A stretch of DNA of 64,000 nucleotides, from assembly GCA_012845835.1 (NCBI GenBank), contig JABAKD010000026.1:7148493-7212492 (forward strand), given 5' to 3'. Positions within the stretch are counted from its first letter, which is position 1, and each line of letters begins with the position of its first letter. The position numbers and the translations under genes are program-made. The stretch is from Undaria pinnatifida. Its lineage: Eukaryota > Sar > Phaeophyceae > Laminariales > Alariaceae. Under the pieces are notes generated by a model. It saw only the letters and a program-made list of their open reading frames with translations, did no database searches and was not told the DNA's origin. Shown one piece after another: positions 43,701 through 55,000 of this stretch.

Positions 43701-46700
43701 ACATCGCCGGACCTCATATCAGGTGAACACAACACACAGCACCAGCAACAAAAACAGAAGCCTACACATATCATTGGAACGCCTGTGTTCCCCCTTTTCG
43801 ACTTGCGACGCCTCCGGGATATCATGCCAACCACATCCCGGAGGGGAACCTTGTATGATATATGATGTCATACGCCGTGTGTTTGCCGGAACCACGACGC
43901 AAAGGTGACAACGGCTAGTAGCAGAGCGCGTTGAGTGCGACGGACGAGGTCTATGAAATCTATTCATCACCAGATACACGCATGACTACAAGGGTTACCT
44001 ACTGTGTACGAAGTACTATTTATGGAGATCCATTGTTAACAGCATGAAATTTCACAAAAAACGAGAAGCATCGCCAATTTTTAGGCGAGCTCTCCTGCGC
44101 TACAAATGTGTTCGATTGAGGCTCTCTACACTTGACAAGACCAGCCAACAAAATAATCTGTAGCCAAGCGCTTTTACAAAAGGCCGGGTGCTTTTTTGCC
44201 CCCTTTGTTGTTTGATAATCCATCCTGCTAACAATAGATCTCCGTAATAGTGTAGTGCTGTATTACAGGACTGACTGTCAAGACAAAAGTAAGGCCATCA
44301 CCACTCACGCAGACGCTGGCGTGCATCTCTGTTGGCGTGCATCCCTGCTTGCGTTATGCGTCATGGAATAACACGGCTATGCCCGCTGCCGTAAGCAGTG
44401 GTACTACCCTACCCGCAGTGCTGTTATCGTGTCGACATGCTGCAGTACTCGTACTACTGCATGATTGTAGTACAGAGTAGCGTCTGCAGTACTGATACTA
44501 CACACGTACTATCGTCATCGTGCTTGTATTATAGGACTCACACGGCTGTGTTGTTATATAGAACACAGGGAGTAGGGTCCATCCTGTACTAAGTCTTCTG
44601 CTCTTGTACTACCGCACCTTCCATTTTCCAAATCGGCTTGTAACGTGGCCCCTGTCCTTCCTTGAGGCAGTGTGAGAACCCATGTCTTTGGATCCCTCCG
44701 TGGCTATGCAGCACAGCTCAAAATCAGAGAGAGGTGACCCCACAAACTCCGCCACGTCCTTGATCGCCGCAAACTAAGCCAAGCGACAAATAAAAGTTAC
44801 ACCCGTCGAGAACGATTGCGTGACGCAAGAAACGTGAAAGCGTCAAACGTGGGTGTAAACCGGCACAAGAGAGGGTGCACAATGCGTGAAGATATCACAA
44901 GACTAGCAGTTACAACCGACGAAGGACAAGACGGGAAATTCATGAAGTGGCACAAGAGATGGTGAACAATGGTTGCTATTGGAAACCTTCGCAAGACAAT
45001 CCGTTGCACCAACCAAGAGCGAAAGATAGTACGCGAAACGGGAAGAGTGGGTGCGAATTGGCACAAGAGGGGGTGCACGGTTGAAGCCAGGGATACGCGT
45101 AACCGCAAACCAAAGTGAGAGCCTACCGGTTACCGGTTATAACCGGTAATCCCACCATACGTTGCAAGATAACCCGTGAAGCCGTAAAATTGAGTGTGAA
45201 CTGGAATAAGAGAGGGTATACGATGGTCTACACTTTAAACCGTCGCAAGACGAGCCGCGATAAGAACACCGGTAAAGGGTAAAGAATACGACTTTACGCG
45301 GGATATCTGGGAGTGAACCGGGACACAAGAGGACGCACAACGCCTTCAAACTGAAACCGTCGAAAGAAAAACGGACATACCGGGCGACAACGCAGGAAAT
45401 ACGCGAAACCGTGAAATGTGGCTGTGAACCGGCACAAGAGAGGGCGCAAAAGGGATTGAACTGAAACCGTCGCAATAAAAACCGTAGATACGGACAGGAC
45501 GTGAAACGGGAAACATTGTTGCGAACTGGCACAAAAGAGGGTGCACAACGGTTAGTAACGTCCTTGCTCTCTGGTTGAGTGTCCATTCGACGGACCTGCC
45601 TCTGCTTAGTTTCAAGAGGGGTAGTCGATTGGCCCGCAACAGCTGTTCGCTCGGCAGGCGGTAGCGGCCAACACACGGTTCAGTTTGGGTAGCGTACCGC
45701 CTACCGATCCCAGGAGTGAAGCATTCGAATCTTTCAGCAAGGCGTTACGATTTTGAAAGTTCGGTGCGCCGACCCTCGCACGAAACGTGAGAGCAAGATA
45801 CAAGCGAACATCGCCACGACAAGACAAGATCGCAACACGCACCAGCAATCCTCTGCCCCCAAACATGAAAGCGATATTCAAAACAATAGGCCTTCGCACA
45901 CACCTCCTACATGCACAACGAGCGATCACAACACAGCCGCGAGCGAGCAAGCAATCACCTTCGCGTCGGGGTCGATCAGGTCCTCCGTGTGCAGCAGAAG
46001 ATAATCCAGCCCAGTCGCCCCCCTCTCCAGCTCGCTCGCTGCCCACTGGTACAGCCCCACATTCCACGCATTCCACATGGTAATCGCCTTGAGGGGGGGC
46101 TTCTCGAACTTGCCCTCGCGGCTGCCCTTCGGAAACGTTTCTTGGTAGAACTTTGACACCGGCGTCTGGTTACCCGAAAAAGCTATGTCGCGGCCGTCGC
46201 GCACCACGTGTAAGAACTTAGCTTTGCCCCAAGCCTCCGCGAAAAAAGGCACGAGGAGCATCGACACGGGGGCCTTGAAGCCCCAACAAACATGCTGTGC
46301 GCCCTCTTCTTTCGCTTTTCTATGCAGTTTTACAGCCGACTGTCACAAAGGGCGTGCGTGCCGTTTGCGACGGTCGTACGATGGCAGGCGATGCGTGGTT
46401 GGAGGGTTGGGTTGTGCACGGAACGAAACGACAAAAAGCGAAAAGACGGAGAGGGTAAGCCGGTGAGGGGGAAAGCGAACGTGCTGCGCGCCTTCCTCTT
46501 TCGCTTATCGTTGCAACTTAACCAGCGACTGCCAAACGGCATGCGTGCCGTGCGCGGCGGTACAGTAAGCGACGACGGTAGGCCGTTCGTGGCAAGAGTA
46601 GATGATGTTAACGGTGGGGGCAAGGGGACGTTTAGTAGAGCTGTGAGTCTGCACGACTTACGTCACCAACTACCTGGTAGTTACTAGTTGGACTAATAGT

Positions 46701-48187
46701 TATTCGTATCCCCAAGGTGCCCACTATCCGACTTATTTCGCCTCCATACTTGTGCGAAGAGTTGTTTAATGCAGGTGCCGACTATCCGACGTATTTCTAT
46801 TTTGTCTCCGTACTTGTACCAAGAGTAGTTTAATGCGGAATGCATTTTTCCCTATCTTGCACTACCCCCGCGGGGGGAGCTACTTTGGTTCGCTTCGCTC
46901 GCCCGACAAAAGTTCCACGCGATTGGTCACTGGCTGGCTTCGCCAGCCGACTTGCCAACTAAAGCCAGCTACTGTAGTCGGCTAAAAGCATCTACCATTT
47001 AGTTGTTAGTCGTTAAATCTTGCCGACTCGCAGCTCTACCAATCAATCAATCAACCAACCAATCTCCAGGGCTAGTCCTCTTCGTCTCGTACACGTTGTG
47101 CGTCAACCAAGGTTGCAGTGTCGAGTTAGTGGCAAGGTCTACCGCGAACGACGCTACTAACCTTGTCCATCTGAGCCCTTAGCTTGCCCATCGCAACAAT
47201 CGTCGTCTTCCGCAGGTCCGAAGGCGCAGCCTGCGTATCGTACCCCGCCCCGTGCGCCCACTCCAGCACAGGTCGGACTACCTCCGGCCACCCCCCCTTG
47301 ACCATGTACGGCGAGGCGTGTATGTCCATCGTCCCCGTGTCTTCGACCACCATCGCCACCTTCAGACGTTGCAGCAACGCCACCACCCCTCTCGTACCCG
47401 ACCCATCGGTGCCGCCAACAATGAGCGGCACGGCCTCTCTAATTAGGTCACTTTTCGACTCGAGGGTAGGCCGCACAGGGTTCCCCCCAAACATGGCATG
47501 CCCAGCGACGCCTTTTAGCTGCTGCGCTGCGCTCCCTGCTCCGGCTCCTCCTTCTCCTGCCATTACCCCCGCTCCTACCCCTACCCCTACTCCTCCTGTT
47601 CCTGCTCTTGGTGATGAAGGATTCTCGTAAGGACTGCTGTGAGCGGCTCCTGGGATGTGGTGTACATCTACTGCTGCTGTTGCGCCGCGAGTGGTGCTGT
47701 CGAACATAGAAGAGCCTTCCGCCCCCCCACCAACCCCAGCAACGTGCGGACTGCCGTCGGCATCGAGGCTGCTGTCTAGCGGTACGTCGGTGGCGATGCC
47801 CAGCAAAGCCTTCTTTCTCTGGAGGGACTCCTCTAGGACGGAGATCTCTCTCCGTAGTTTCGCTTCCTGTGTCTCCGCAGGCAAAGAGGAACGGTCGTCG
47901 GGTCGAGCCCTAACACGCGTAGTATATCCGCCTGCAGCTGCTGCTGCTGCTGCTGCTGCCGCTGCTGACTCTGGCGGGGGTATACGTCGGGATCCAGGCA
48001 GCCACCCATAGCAAGCAAGGGCAACCACAATCGACAGCGAGCAAACCAAGAAGTATGACTTTCGTCGAGAGCTTGCCAAGGTCTGTTCTCGGCTCCCTCG
48101 CCTCCGGTTAACTCTCACTACTGTTGGCCGTGAGAGCCGATGATGTCTCTCGTGCCCTTGCGGAGGATGCTCTCGGTGAAGCGCCAT
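40781..48187 (-). CDS. Type II membrane sulfotransferase with C-terminal PAN/apple domain
   Basis: Six exons on the minus strand: 48187-47162, 46294-45959, 44773-44618, 42613-42407, 41650-41573, 41035-40781; all junctions are phase 0 and give 685 residues. The N-terminus is basic, then one membrane anchor (SYFLVCSLSIVVALACYGW, 44-62), a poly-Ala run from a (GCA)n tract, and a low-complexity stem: a Golgi type II layout. The 5'-PAPS loop is VGGTDGSGTRG (257-267). WGFKAP and the 3'-phosphate site HVVRDGRDIAFS follow (about 346-382), then FVGSP, FGKW and GLRIFGYEP, which close the domain near 532. Residues 576-685 form an apple/PAN domain: CAGLSKHVDYKGFDL, CCRECRKVSGC, GNCYLKSG. Expected reaction: transfer of sulfate from PAPS to a lumenal glycan; the apple domain may bind that glycan or a protein (inference). 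It faces the TMEM184 gene across a shared promoter region. Confidence 0.88.
42905..42995 (-). mobile_element. Poly(A)-tailed SINE-like family, copy 4
   Basis: Plus-strand blocks tttcgtttcgttcatcctcc, ggcggatgg and gctcaccacacttcccacg. A shorter fragment (gggcttaagctcacca) is at 41340-41365. Confidence 0.65.
44815..45560. repeat. Degenerate repeat of about 95-145 bp in a sulfotransferase intron
   Basis: The marker ggcacaagagagggtgcaca recurs near 44858, 44951, 45058, 45202, 45321, 45431 and 45527, each followed by an aaccgtcgcaa- or gcgaaac-type block. Minus-strand frames rich in VHPLLCRF are shadows of it. Confidence 0.85.
46291..46590. repeat. Duplicated intron segment beside the sulfotransferase exon 2 acceptor
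   Basis: gtgctgcgcgccttcctctt at 46481 repeats tgctgtgcgccctcttcttt at 46294, and gcgtgcgtgccgtttgcgac repeats as gcatgcgtgccgtgcgcggc, at an offset of about 190-200 bp. The copy includes the acceptor region but not the exon. Confidence 0.75.
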
Positions 48188-49004
48188 CCCTGTACGAGTA
48201 GCAGTTGTAAGCAGTCGCCGCTGCTGCTGTGCTCTCTATCCGCGCTGACTCCCGACAAAGTCACAGTATGGAGCTTTGGGAACGATGGCGTGCATGCCGG
48301 ATCACCGCATCCCCTCGTAGCCTCACAGGACTTCCCGCGAGATGTATAGCTCCGGTCGCTGTTGCTGCTGCACCACAACCCTATGTGCTCGATGCGATAT
48401 CGTGAGCTGCCCTCTCTCTGTCAAGGAACGTTATACGATCTGAAACGTTAAAAAAAGCGGGGAAATGACCCAGAGATGACCTCCCGAACGCCAAACCCTT
48501 GCTGCACCAAATCGCACCCAGTTGAAAATCGATGCTTATTTCTCGTTTTTTTCCAGGTCATCAACGTTATCCTTCTTACCCGTGGCCTCCGCAGCCCCTA
48601 AGGTTCTCACAAGGCGCGTCGTAGCTGCTGTGGTACGCCCGTCTCCTTCGTGCATGCCGAAAGCCGAAAAGTCGGAAGATTAGCAATATTAAAACGCCAT
48701 TATTTCTATATAAACTCCCGGGTGAAGTTATTTAAGCGGCAGTGTCTGCCTGCTCAAAAAGCGGTGACGTCCCAGGACCGTTCTCCTACCATCGAGACCG
48801 ATAACACTCGCTATTGACGGCTCCTTACTGAGGGAGAGTAGAAGGCTCGGCAACCAGTAAAGTTTTGACGACCTAGGCCCGAAAACCAAGGCGGGAGGCC
48901 GCCTAGTTTTCTAGACTTTTCCTGCGAGCGAGAGAGTTCAGAGATCGCTGTTCTTCAGGTTCCGTGTGTAATTAGCAGCTTGGAACCATCGGCGACAGTA
49001 CAAG
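48188..49004. promoter_or_regulatory. Shared divergent promoter region
   Basis: The start codons of the sulfotransferase (48187, minus) and TMEM184 (49005, plus) genes are 817 bp apart. A TATA-like tatataa lies at 48707-48713 on the plus strand. The start sites cannot be placed from sequence alone. Confidence 0.5.
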
Positions 49005-52000
49005 ATGGGTGCGGGTGGAGCTGCGGCGTGGGTGGAGAGCCCGCTAGCCCTGGCACTAGCTGTGTGCGCATCTGTGAGTGGAAGCTGGGGTCGTTATTGT
49101 TACACCTGGGGTGGGGGTGTGGCGGGGTGAAGGGTGATTTATTCCACGTGTGTACTACAAAGCAGAAAAGCAGCAAGTACGAATAGCTGGCGTTGATTTT
49201 TCCGCATGCCTTGTACTCTGATATAGACGCAAGTGTAAGGACCGTTTTATGTGTATTGGTACAAAAATGGTCTTTATATTTAAGTCCATACGGGTATGTT
49301 GTAGTATCTGGCTTCAAAACGCGTCGGGAAGTTAGGTGGGTGTTGCGATGATTGCTGGGGTTCAAGCTCGTACCCCAGCGACCCAGGAGACTGTTGGAGA
49401 TTTAACTGCTCTTTAACAGTGGGTGCTTTCTGTCACGTGGGTGTTAGGGCAAGTTTTCAGCTGTGCATTCTGGGTCTCCTATTCGCAACCATGGACTGGC
49501 TGTTGACGCTACTGCTGTCGTACTTGTAGCGTTATCATACACCATGCGCCGTGTTCCCGCCCAGTTTGCTCTATCCCTATTATTCGAGTGTTTGCTTGTG
49601 CCCCGTCGTGCCCTGCGCACGTTGATGTTTGTTGCGGCGTTCTGGTTCTGACAGCAGTATGATAGCGTGTACTCGAAGTGTGGAGTCTACACGATGGCAA
49701 GGAAACTTCCAACTTATATTACCTACTATTTATTTTTATACAAGTTATTACGTAAAAAGGCTCGCGGCGGAAATATCTTTAGACTATGCTATACCTGGTA
49801 CCTGGTATATCGTATTCATATTCATAGGTTTTGAGGCCCCATGTCGACCACCGAACATGAAAATCGGACATGACATGGGAGGCGCCTTTACCCGCTTTGT
49901 CCCTCAAATCGCACCAGATAAAGTACCAAATGCATTTCACTTTAGAGGTTTTTTAGCTGTTTTTTATGGGGTTTTTTTGTTTTTTTTTCGTCAAATCGCG
50001 AGAGGGGGTCGACCCACCCTAACCTTAACCCTAACCCCAACCCTACCCCTGGCTAGAGCTCCTACCCGAGCGCGGCTTCGCCGCGCGTTCTGGAAAATCT
50101 GATGAAAAATGTGCGGACGACCTCAAACATCGAAACATATTTAGTACTTTATCTGGTATGATTTGTGGGATGAGAATATCGCCAAGGCTACTGGAACATG
50201 GAGTACGACGTAGTGGTCGTGTTTTATAAATACGTCAGATTTCACACTTATGTACGTACCAGCTGGTACGCACTGCTGTAGGTACCTGGTACGTGCGAGT
50301 CCAGCAATACTTGCTGGTACGTAGATACGAGTGCTGTGTCCAACACGTCGCTATGTATAGTTCTCGTCTGCTCGTTCTGCTGCTGCCTGTCTAAATGATG
50401 AGTCCTCGGTTAGGCATACCGCTTGACCGTCTGGCTTCCTGTGGTGTGCCCCGTTCCACACACAACAGCAGTAAAGCTATTAGTATCAAACACTACTAAT
50501 ACTGCAGCAGGTATATCGTATGGTACCACTACCGACGTAGTCAGCATATCGGTCTATCGCTAACAGGCACACTAGGTACCCGGGTAAAGCATATGGTTGC
50601 CTTCGCTCTATCGATAGTCCATGGCAGTCTTCATGCCCGATAATCTTCATGTTCGATACCCGTCATGTCTGATAATGTGCATTGAAGTGATGTTTCCACC
50701 CCATCTATTCATGACATCCAGCACAACAGGTGTCCGTCCTCAGATGTTCATCTCCGCGTGTCCGATAATCCGTTAAACATCATCTCCTATATTCTTTCAG
50801 TTCGTATCCGACAATCTTCATTCTTCGTATGTACGTATCTTCGTCCCCGATACCGTTAATCTTCAAAAATGGTTCATGTCCCATCAACGCTCAGCTCCGA
50901 TGATGAGCATTTCCAGTCATCGCGAAGTGTTCCAGTATGATACTGATGCAGTGCCCTGACCTCTGGTACTACTCTGTACCTGACCTCTGCCACTGCTGTG
51001 CCTGACATCTGGTACTGCTGTGCCCTGACAGCTTATCTCGTATGACAGCAATACCAGCACTTTGCTGTGCCCTGCGTCGTCTGGCCTCTCATGGTGCTAG
51101 ACGTATGATATGATATAATTATGGTCTGTGCATGACATTGTCCATTTTTATTTCCGATATCGGCTTCAAGTCATACCTGGTACCTATATGCCTTGTTGTT
51201 GTTGTTCTCACATTAACTCGCATAATCAAGTCCGTGGTCACTTGTATTTATACCTGTCAACAGCAGTCGTACAAGTAGATTATAAGCTTTATTATTTTTT
51301 GTGGAAAAAAACATTTGGGTCTATCGACGCATGGACGAATTGAAAACCGAAACGGCCTCGGCCGTGATCAGCAGGGCTCAGAGGATATATAGCGTGCCGT
51401 CGAGAAATAAAACGACATCCTTGTATATACGAAGTAAAATGAAGTTGCGGGTTGTCAACCAAAGCACATCGCATGTTCTGGCCCAAATCAGGTAAACATC
51501 GACCGTTTTGCACAAAAACCATGAATATCTCGCACAATTTCGCTTTGCTCGAACACGAAGAGAGCTTGTATTGACATGTAATAGTGGTACAGTACTCCCA
51601 AAATGTGCCTATTGCCGGCCGGTATACCGGAGAAAAAACAATTTCGTACAGCAGCAAACAGATGCGTTGGGTCGTACTCGAACTTCGCCAGAGCAGGCCC
51701 GTATAGCGGAGAAAAAGATTTCTGCTGTAGAACCAAAGAAAAGAACAGAGCCACCTCCCACCAGCTCCCACAGGCACGAAAGCAATGACCCGCCCACCCA
51801 TCCACCGAACAACCCAACCACCATGTGCTACAGCAGCAGTACAGCAATACATGAAGCAGCAAACAGATGCGTTTGGTCCGTGCAGACAGTACTCGTTTTT
51901 TTTTACTTGAGATTGGTGTGAGAGCAATTTATCTCTCTGGGTTTTGGCTCTTTTTGGATTCCGACTCGAGTTTTGACTGTCCTTTGCTTTTCTTTTATTC

Positions 52001-55000
52001 GACTTTTTGAAAAATACTTGTTGATTTTAGTGTGGAATGTTTTATCTTGACGAGTGTGGTGATTTTATGTTGAAACTAGTGGGGATGTCTTGATATTGAA
52101 ATTAGTGTGAGGAAGTTAGTGAAAACAACAACAACAATGTTGCAGTGCAGTACGTTATGGTATCTATCATACAGGAAGGCATGTTTTTTGGTCAACTTTC
52201 CCACTTTTTTTGTATTTTCGATTTTGTCTTGAAATTAATATGGGAGTAGCTCTCTCGCTGATTTTTTTTTTCATCTCTAACTTGAGTTTTGATCATCCGT
52301 TTTTGCACTATTTCTGACTTTCAAAAGAACTTGACTTTAGTGTTGCGAAGTTCTTGTAGGGGCGACCCCGGATAGGTAGGCCTCTCAACATGTTGGGAAC
52401 AACGCGTCGGTTTCCGCGGACCCACACGCTTCCCGGGGACACAGTTAGTGAGCCTTCCCTGGGAGGGGAGTTTCCGCGCCCCCCGTTCGCCGAATTGGGC
52501 ATCGGGTCGCGTTTTTTTCGTCGGGGACACATGGGGCTGCTGTGTGAGGCAGGCTTGCCGCGGGCGTGCGGTCGCTGGGTGCCAGGTGGCGCACGGCGGA
52601 GCCCGCACTTCCGCTGCGTTTACTTAAGTAGGTGTAGCATAGGAAGATCCTAATGACTACTACGACTATCGCATAGAAGCATAAGTAGCCTTGAAAGTTA
52701 GGTTTGCTCTACTTGCTGATGTCATTTTCGCTCTTTGCCCATTATTCCTTTTTGGAAATCAGCATTATAATATTACACAACACGCGTACAGAGTAGTGTG
52801 CTGATATTTTTTCATTCGGTCATCGTTTGAAGGTCAACCCCTTTAGAGCCCCAAGATCCTCCCTACACTAACTTCAAGTAAATTTGAAAAAAAGGGATTT
52901 CCAGTTGTTAAGGCGTTGATGTTTTGACCTTTTTTTTACTCTTTGGTTTGGTTCGCCCTGGTTGCTGGTGTATTTTTCGAGCTCTGCCCGTAAAAGTTTG
53001 CTCTCTCCCCGTTTTTCACTCCCGTTTGGAAGTAAGCATTCTAAAGTTCTACAATAATACGCGTAGTATGCCGAGACTTGGTGCTATTACGTGTAGTTCA
53101 AAAGTATCATGAACAACGCAACATTCACTTCGACCGTCCCTTCCATGTGTCGGATGGTCTTGGAATCGCGTTAGCTCGGCGTTGCGCGTCACTTGGCTAG
53201 CCGTTCGAAGAAAACTCTTCAGCTTTAGAAGCTAATTTTTCAGCGTTTGTTTGTGTCGATGCTGATTGAGATTGCAGCGTTCAGCGCTACATCGGCAACC
53301 TTAATTACGCTTTTGTGACTTGGTTGAAGTACCTCCACAAAACAACGTATAAACGCGTTTTTGTCATGGTGCAAGCTTGCACAAAGAATGCAAACCACGG
53401 CACACGACAGTGCTAGCTATGCGCGTGTCTAAGAGGTACTCGCAGTGACGTTCAACAGTAAAATGGTCGTGAGCTAATCTATTATCAGCAGCCCACGTTG
53501 CTTCATGTTAAGGAATTAAGAAATGAAGGATGCTGCGATCGTCCTTTTTTTCCCTCTAAAGCCCCGGGTTAAATATTACGAAGTAAGAGTTAGTGCGCGT
53601 TGGTACATTGATTCGTGATATTGCCAACACAATGCTGAGATCACAGCATTTAGAGCAATGATGGTCCGTAACATGGCATTTGCGGAAGGAAAGTACTCGT
53701 ACATTTAAAATACTGCTACAGCGGTTTGCTGTAGTCGTGATATTGCCAACACAATGCTGAGATCACAGCATTCAGAGCAATGATGGTCCGTAACATGGCA
53801 TTGGCGGATGGAAAGTACTCGTACATTTATAATACTGCTACAGCGGTTTGCTGTAGAGTAAGTGTTGGCATCGCATTTTTAGTCTGACGTCCCGTTGTCA
53901 GCCGTCATCCCTGTCACGTACGTAGTACATTAAGTGCCGGGGATTTATTTAGGGCTAACACCATGACCAACTAGTTCGCTTCGAACAACCCGTCCAGTCT
54001 CCGATGGCCTTGGAATCGCGTTGGTTTAGCGTTGCGCATCAGCGCAGAACCCTGTGTATGATACGGATGATACGTGTGGTACAAGCATGGTTTTCTTATC
54101 CAAGTCGAGAACGGACGTTGCCTTAGCTTAGCCTGGGTTGGGGTTGAGGATGGGGTTGGGGTTAGGGTTAGGGTTGCGTTGGGTCTACCAGTACGCCTCC
54201 GTGTGATTTGCACAAACAACTCCCAAAAACACAAACAGCAATAAACTCCCTACGTAATATTTTTTGTACTGTATCTGATATATGTGTTTGGGGGTTCGTG
54301 ACCAGTAAGCGATCTCTTCCACGAACGAATGGCCTTTCGTTGACGTCCGTTTGTGTAACGGCCTTGCCACTGACGCCCCTCCCGCCCCTCGCCCGAACCC
54401 GATTCCTTTCCGCCGGACTCGTTGGCTGTTCTCATGCCTGTTTTGATGGTGTTTTTTTTATCTGTCTCCGAAACCAAAAGGTGCTCGCCCTGGCTTTGAC
54501 GAGCAGAAACATGCTCCTGCACGCTAGCAACTACAACTTCCCGAGGACCCAAAAGTATATATTTCGCATCCTGTTCGTGGTGCCCGTGTATGCTATTTGC
54601 TCCTGCATCGCCATCATCGCCTCTACGTGAGATGGCATTAGGAGATTGTGCTTTGTTGGTGGTGGTGGCGGTGGTGGTGGTGGTGTTAGGAGTGGTGGGT
54701 GATTGTGGTGGTGGTGGTGATGGTGGTCGTGCTGGTCGTGGTGACGGTGCTGGTGTTGGAGCTGATGTTGGTGTTGTTCTTGGTGTTGGTGGTGGTGATA
54801 GCGATGGTGGTCGTGCTGGTGGTGGTGGCGGTGTTGCTGTTGGTTGTGGCGTGTTTCTCCTAGTTCTTGGAATCAAGCATCGCACCAAAATTGACGGCGA
54901 TTGTGAGTGGCGAATGTCCTGCTGCGCGACTTCGTGTCGACAGCTACGGTGTAGTTCAAGCTGCTGCTCGCCTTTCTATGCTGTCGGTCTCGCTCGTGTC

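Larger units (their letters stand above)
49074..54480. other. 5.4-kb first intron of the TMEM184 gene
   Basis: Holds a short telomere-like run, a degenerate ctgacctctggtactgctg repeat near 50950-51060, the MITE at 52833 and the tandem duplication at 53614. Small frames (e.g. 51292-51927 minus, 52390-52653 plus) have no recognisable domain. Confidence 0.6.
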
